A stretch of DNA of 64,000 nt from Halovenus salina (lineage in GTDB: Archaea; Halobacteriota; Halobacteria; Halobacteriales; Haloarculaceae): positions 2,728,001 to 2,792,000 of the forward strand of contig NZ_CP112972.1 of the NCBI RefSeq assembly GCF_026410925.1. The letters run 5' to 3'. Numbering within the stretch: position 1 is the stretch's first letter; each line of letters starts with the position of its first letter. The position numbers and the translations under genes are program-made. The notes beneath the pieces were generated by a model. That model was not told the origin of the DNA. It worked only from the letters and a program-made list of their open reading frames with translations, and did no database searches. Of the stretch, positions 62,715 through 64,000 are shown piece by piece.

Positions 62715-62787
62715 GTCCTGGTAGGGTAGTGGACTATCCTCTTGGCTTGCGGAGCCAGGGACCGGAGTTCAAATCTCCGCCAGGACG
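62715..62787 (+). tRNA. tRNA-Arg (anticodon GCG)
   Basis: 73-nt cloverleaf: acceptor GTCCTGG/CCAGGAC with discriminator G, anticodon stem TTGGC/GCCAG with loop TTGCGGA giving anticodon GCG (reads CGC codons), T-arm CGGAG-TTCAAAT-CTCCG. No intron and no encoded CCA. Followed directly by a hairpin and a second copy of its own 3' end. Confidence 0.95.
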
Positions 62788-62840
62788 CTTTTCCAAACAC
62801 AACGACGACGAGCGTAGCGAGTCGTCCGTGTTTGGAAAGC
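62787..62840 (+). terminator. Long hairpin directly after tRNA-Arg
   Basis: gcttttccaaacac (62787-62800) and gtgtttggaaagc (62828-62840) pair over 13 bp with one bulged T; inner sequence gagcgtagcgag is itself symmetric. It begins on the last tRNA base and mirrors the hairpin after tRNA-Ala. Confidence 0.55.
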
Positions 62841-63206
62841 GGTCAGCAGAGATTTGAGCAGACGAGTCGCAGTGCGCACAGCGAACGAAGTGAGCGAGCA
62901 CAACCGTCTCGGCCAGTTCAAATCTCCGCCAGGACGCTTACTCCTTTGTCGCTTCACTTCGTTCAGCGACTGCAGTCGTTCGCGTCCTGGCTTGCCCTGC
63001 GCTCGCGTCGCTCGCGCAGGACTCCGCCAGGACGTTCCGCAGTCAGGGATTCTCGACTGTTTCCTTGCCGAGGAGTCATCCGTTCACGGCGTGTCCGTAT
63101 CCGCACCGCTGTTGGACTTTGCAAGGACTGTTCCAGCGACACGGCGAGCGTCGGCAGTCGCCTGTCTCTTCGGTCCACCTATACCCGACCCGCTCCGAGA
63201 ATGGGT
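62788..63206. other. Non-coding stretch of tandem hairpins after tRNA-Arg
   Basis: No gene. Besides the hairpin and unit B it holds gtcgct-11 nt-agcgac near 62947-62969 and a third partial tail: cgtcctggc (62982-62990) pairs with gccaggacg (63026-63034), nested with cctgcgc/gcgcagg. From about 63035 to 63175 nothing is recognised; cctata at 63178-63183 is a likely TATA box for the next gene. Confidence 0.5.
62849..62939 (+). repeat. Second copy of the tRNA-Arg 3' end with its inverted partner (unit B)
   Basis: 62915-62939 repeats the tRNA 3' end and flank (62766-62790) perfectly over 25 bases, 149 bp downstream. gagatttga (62849-62857) is an exact inverted copy of tcaaatctc (62918-62926) within that second tail, and agacg/cgtct (62860-62864, 62905-62909) extends the stem. 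The loop core at 62867-62885 matches the tRNA-Ala unit at 16 of 19 bases, and ACCGTCT (62903-62909) is shared. Confidence 0.6.
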
Positions 63207-63380
63207 ATGGATGCCGTCAAAAACGAGGCGACGGAGACCTGGCACCTGTCTGGTCCGCGGGGTTGTGGTGCCAGCCCCGACGGGGAGCACCTCACTGGAA
63301 CGTGGGCCGAAATCCGGAGCCGGGTCGACCGAGATACTGCGACGCGGTGTCAAAACTGTCGCTGGCCGCCAACGCGATGA
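63207..63380 (+). CDS. Small zinc-finger-like haloarchaeal protein
   Basis: 57-aa protein starting MDAVKNEATETWHL, with H and C pairs (WHLSGPRGCG; then CQNC near the end) that could form one zinc site, as in several small haloarchaeal proteins. A TATA-like cctata is centred about 26 nt before this ATG, fitting a leaderless transcript; the ATG at 63201 would then be upstream of the transcription start. Function unknown. Convergent with the MFS gene. Confidence 0.6.
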   Translation: MDAVKNEATETWHLSGPRGCGASPDGEHLTGTWAEIRSRVDRDTATRCQNCRWPPTR

Positions 63381-63387
63381 CGGACTG

Positions 63388-64000
63388 TCACCATGCGGTC
63401 AGTGCATTCCGTCCGTGAGTCGCAAAGAGGATTGCAAAGAACGCGCCCACGCCGGTCAGCGCGAACGCGCCGCCGACATAGAAGACCGAGGCCATGCTTA
63501 CCTCAACCATCAGCCAGCCGGCGATGAGCGGCCCCAGAACCGACCCGGGCCGCCAGACGAGTTCGCGGATGCCGAAACTCGACGCGACACCGCCGTTGTC
63601 CTGTCCCTCGTCGGCGAAAAGCGCCATACTTGCCGGCTCACGGAAGGAGTCTGCGACCCCAAGCAACCCCGAGAGCGCAACGAGCGGGAGATAAGCTGCC
63701 GGGAGCGTTCCGAGTACCGGGAGCGTCATCGCCGTGCCGACAGCCGAGCCGATGGAATCGGCGAACGGTATCGCAATCGCAACCAGCCCGTACGCGCCGC
63801 CGCCGGCGAAGACAAACAGCGCGCGGCCGTACGTATCCGAGAGGCGGCCAGTGAACAGTTGCCCGAGCATGTTTGTTGCCTTCTCTGCGGTGACCGTTAC
63901 GGCGACGGCAATGCCGACGACGCCGAGTCCGCCCGACGCGACTTCGGTCCCGGCGTATATCGGCACCCAGGTCCGGACGATTGTGACGGCGAATGCATAC
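63388..64000 (-). CDS. MFS transporter, C-terminal part
   Basis: The gene continues beyond the right edge; its open frame runs to base 64000. About six membrane helices are visible, with the MFS inter-helix motif GRLSDTYGRALFVFAGGG (motif A, second half) and an amphipathic loop ADEGQDNGGVASSFGIRELVW. It ends in GRNALTAW. Likely a drug or metabolite exporter. Substrate unknown. Confidence 0.9.
   Translation of the reverse strand, partial: YAFAVTIVRTWVPIYAGTEVASGGLGVVGIAVAVTVTAEKATNMLGQLFTGRLSDTYGRALFVFAGGGAYGLVAIAIPFADSIGSAVGTAMTLPVLGTLPAAYLPLVALSGLLGVADSFREPASMALFADEGQDNGGVASSFGIRELVWRPGSVLGPLIAGWLMVEVSMASVFYVGGAFALTGVGAFFAILFATHGRNALTAW

Noticed and set aside
1..64000. CRISPR array, integrase or defence system
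   Set aside because: No regularly spaced repeats, no Cas, recombinase or restriction genes were found; the DUF5784 and NurA genes were considered as defence candidates but have no supporting neighbours.

Overview
This window is chromosomal DNA from a haloarchaeon (class Halobacteria). The evidence is the G+C-rich, strongly acidic coding sequence, archaeal information-processing genes (L11, S10, EF-1 alpha, proteasome beta, RPA, a histone doublet, Pus10, the archaeosine enzymes TgtA and ArcS), archaeal TATA boxes about 26 nt upstream of start codons (leaderless genes), Tat-type lipoprotein export and a bacterio-opsin-activator type regulator. I cannot name the genus from sequence alone. Coding density is high and most genes are ordinary core genes.

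Layout. 1-5.5 kb: type 2 IPP isomerase (partial), L11, prepilin peptidase, and a coupled CTP synthase / GMP synthase / small Rossmann-like operon. 5.6-9.2 kb: a soluble chemoreceptor with a shortened globin-like sensor, an unknown protein and a Bat-type HTH regulator sharing an upstream 10-mer, and a small hydrolase. 9.2-16.4 kb: PspA, SRAP (HMCES-like) protein, SDR, nitrilase, copper-chaperone-like protein, MscS channel, ketopantoate reductase homologue, NifU. 16.4-18.8 kb is the only clearly accessory-looking stretch: long non-coding DNA, a SpoIIAA-like gene, a lower-G+C orphan gene, a tiny membrane peptide and hairpins built from tRNA 3' ends, ending at tRNA-Ala(CGC). 18.9-22.1 kb: S10 and EF-1 alpha, homoserine dehydrogenase with a separate ACT subunit. 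22.2-29.0 kb: DUF5784 protein, an apparently circularly permuted family 5 solute-binding lipoprotein coupled to a PAP2 phosphatase, an amino-acid dehydrogenase, NurA, DsrE-like. 29-34.9 kb: DoxX, universal stress proteins, histidine kinase, CBS protein, S9 peptidase. 35-44.6 kb: Pus10, ABC exporter, ArcS, EamA transporter, an Nmad3-like protein and TgtA, i.e. a region rich in tRNA base modification. 45-53 kb: malic enzyme, half-size heme A synthase, methyltransferase, a signalling cluster (histidine kinase, receiver, receiver-kinase) and proteasome beta. 53.5-64 kb: UPF0212, XRE-CBS regulator, phosphoesterase, PurM, an M50/TraB pair, then histone deacetylase / histone / RPA2 in one minus-strand run, a MITE-like 111-bp inverted repeat, a DUF7504 protein, tRNA-Arg(GCG) with a second set of tRNA-tail hairpins, and a partial MFS transporter.

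The most unusual observations are: (1) both tRNA genes are followed by a hairpin and then by a second copy of their own 3' end, which in turn is paired with an inverted copy of itself, with a related 19-nt core in both loci and an orphan third unit at 18.2 kb; (2) a solute-binding protein whose canonical C-terminal lobe segment sits at its N-terminus; (3) a 15-bp perfect inverted repeat enclosing 81 bp after the RPA2 promoter region; (4) an Nmad3-like protein adjacent to TgtA; (5) a shortened globin-like sensor on a chemoreceptor. No CRISPR array, complete insertion sequence, integrase or recognisable defence cluster was seen.
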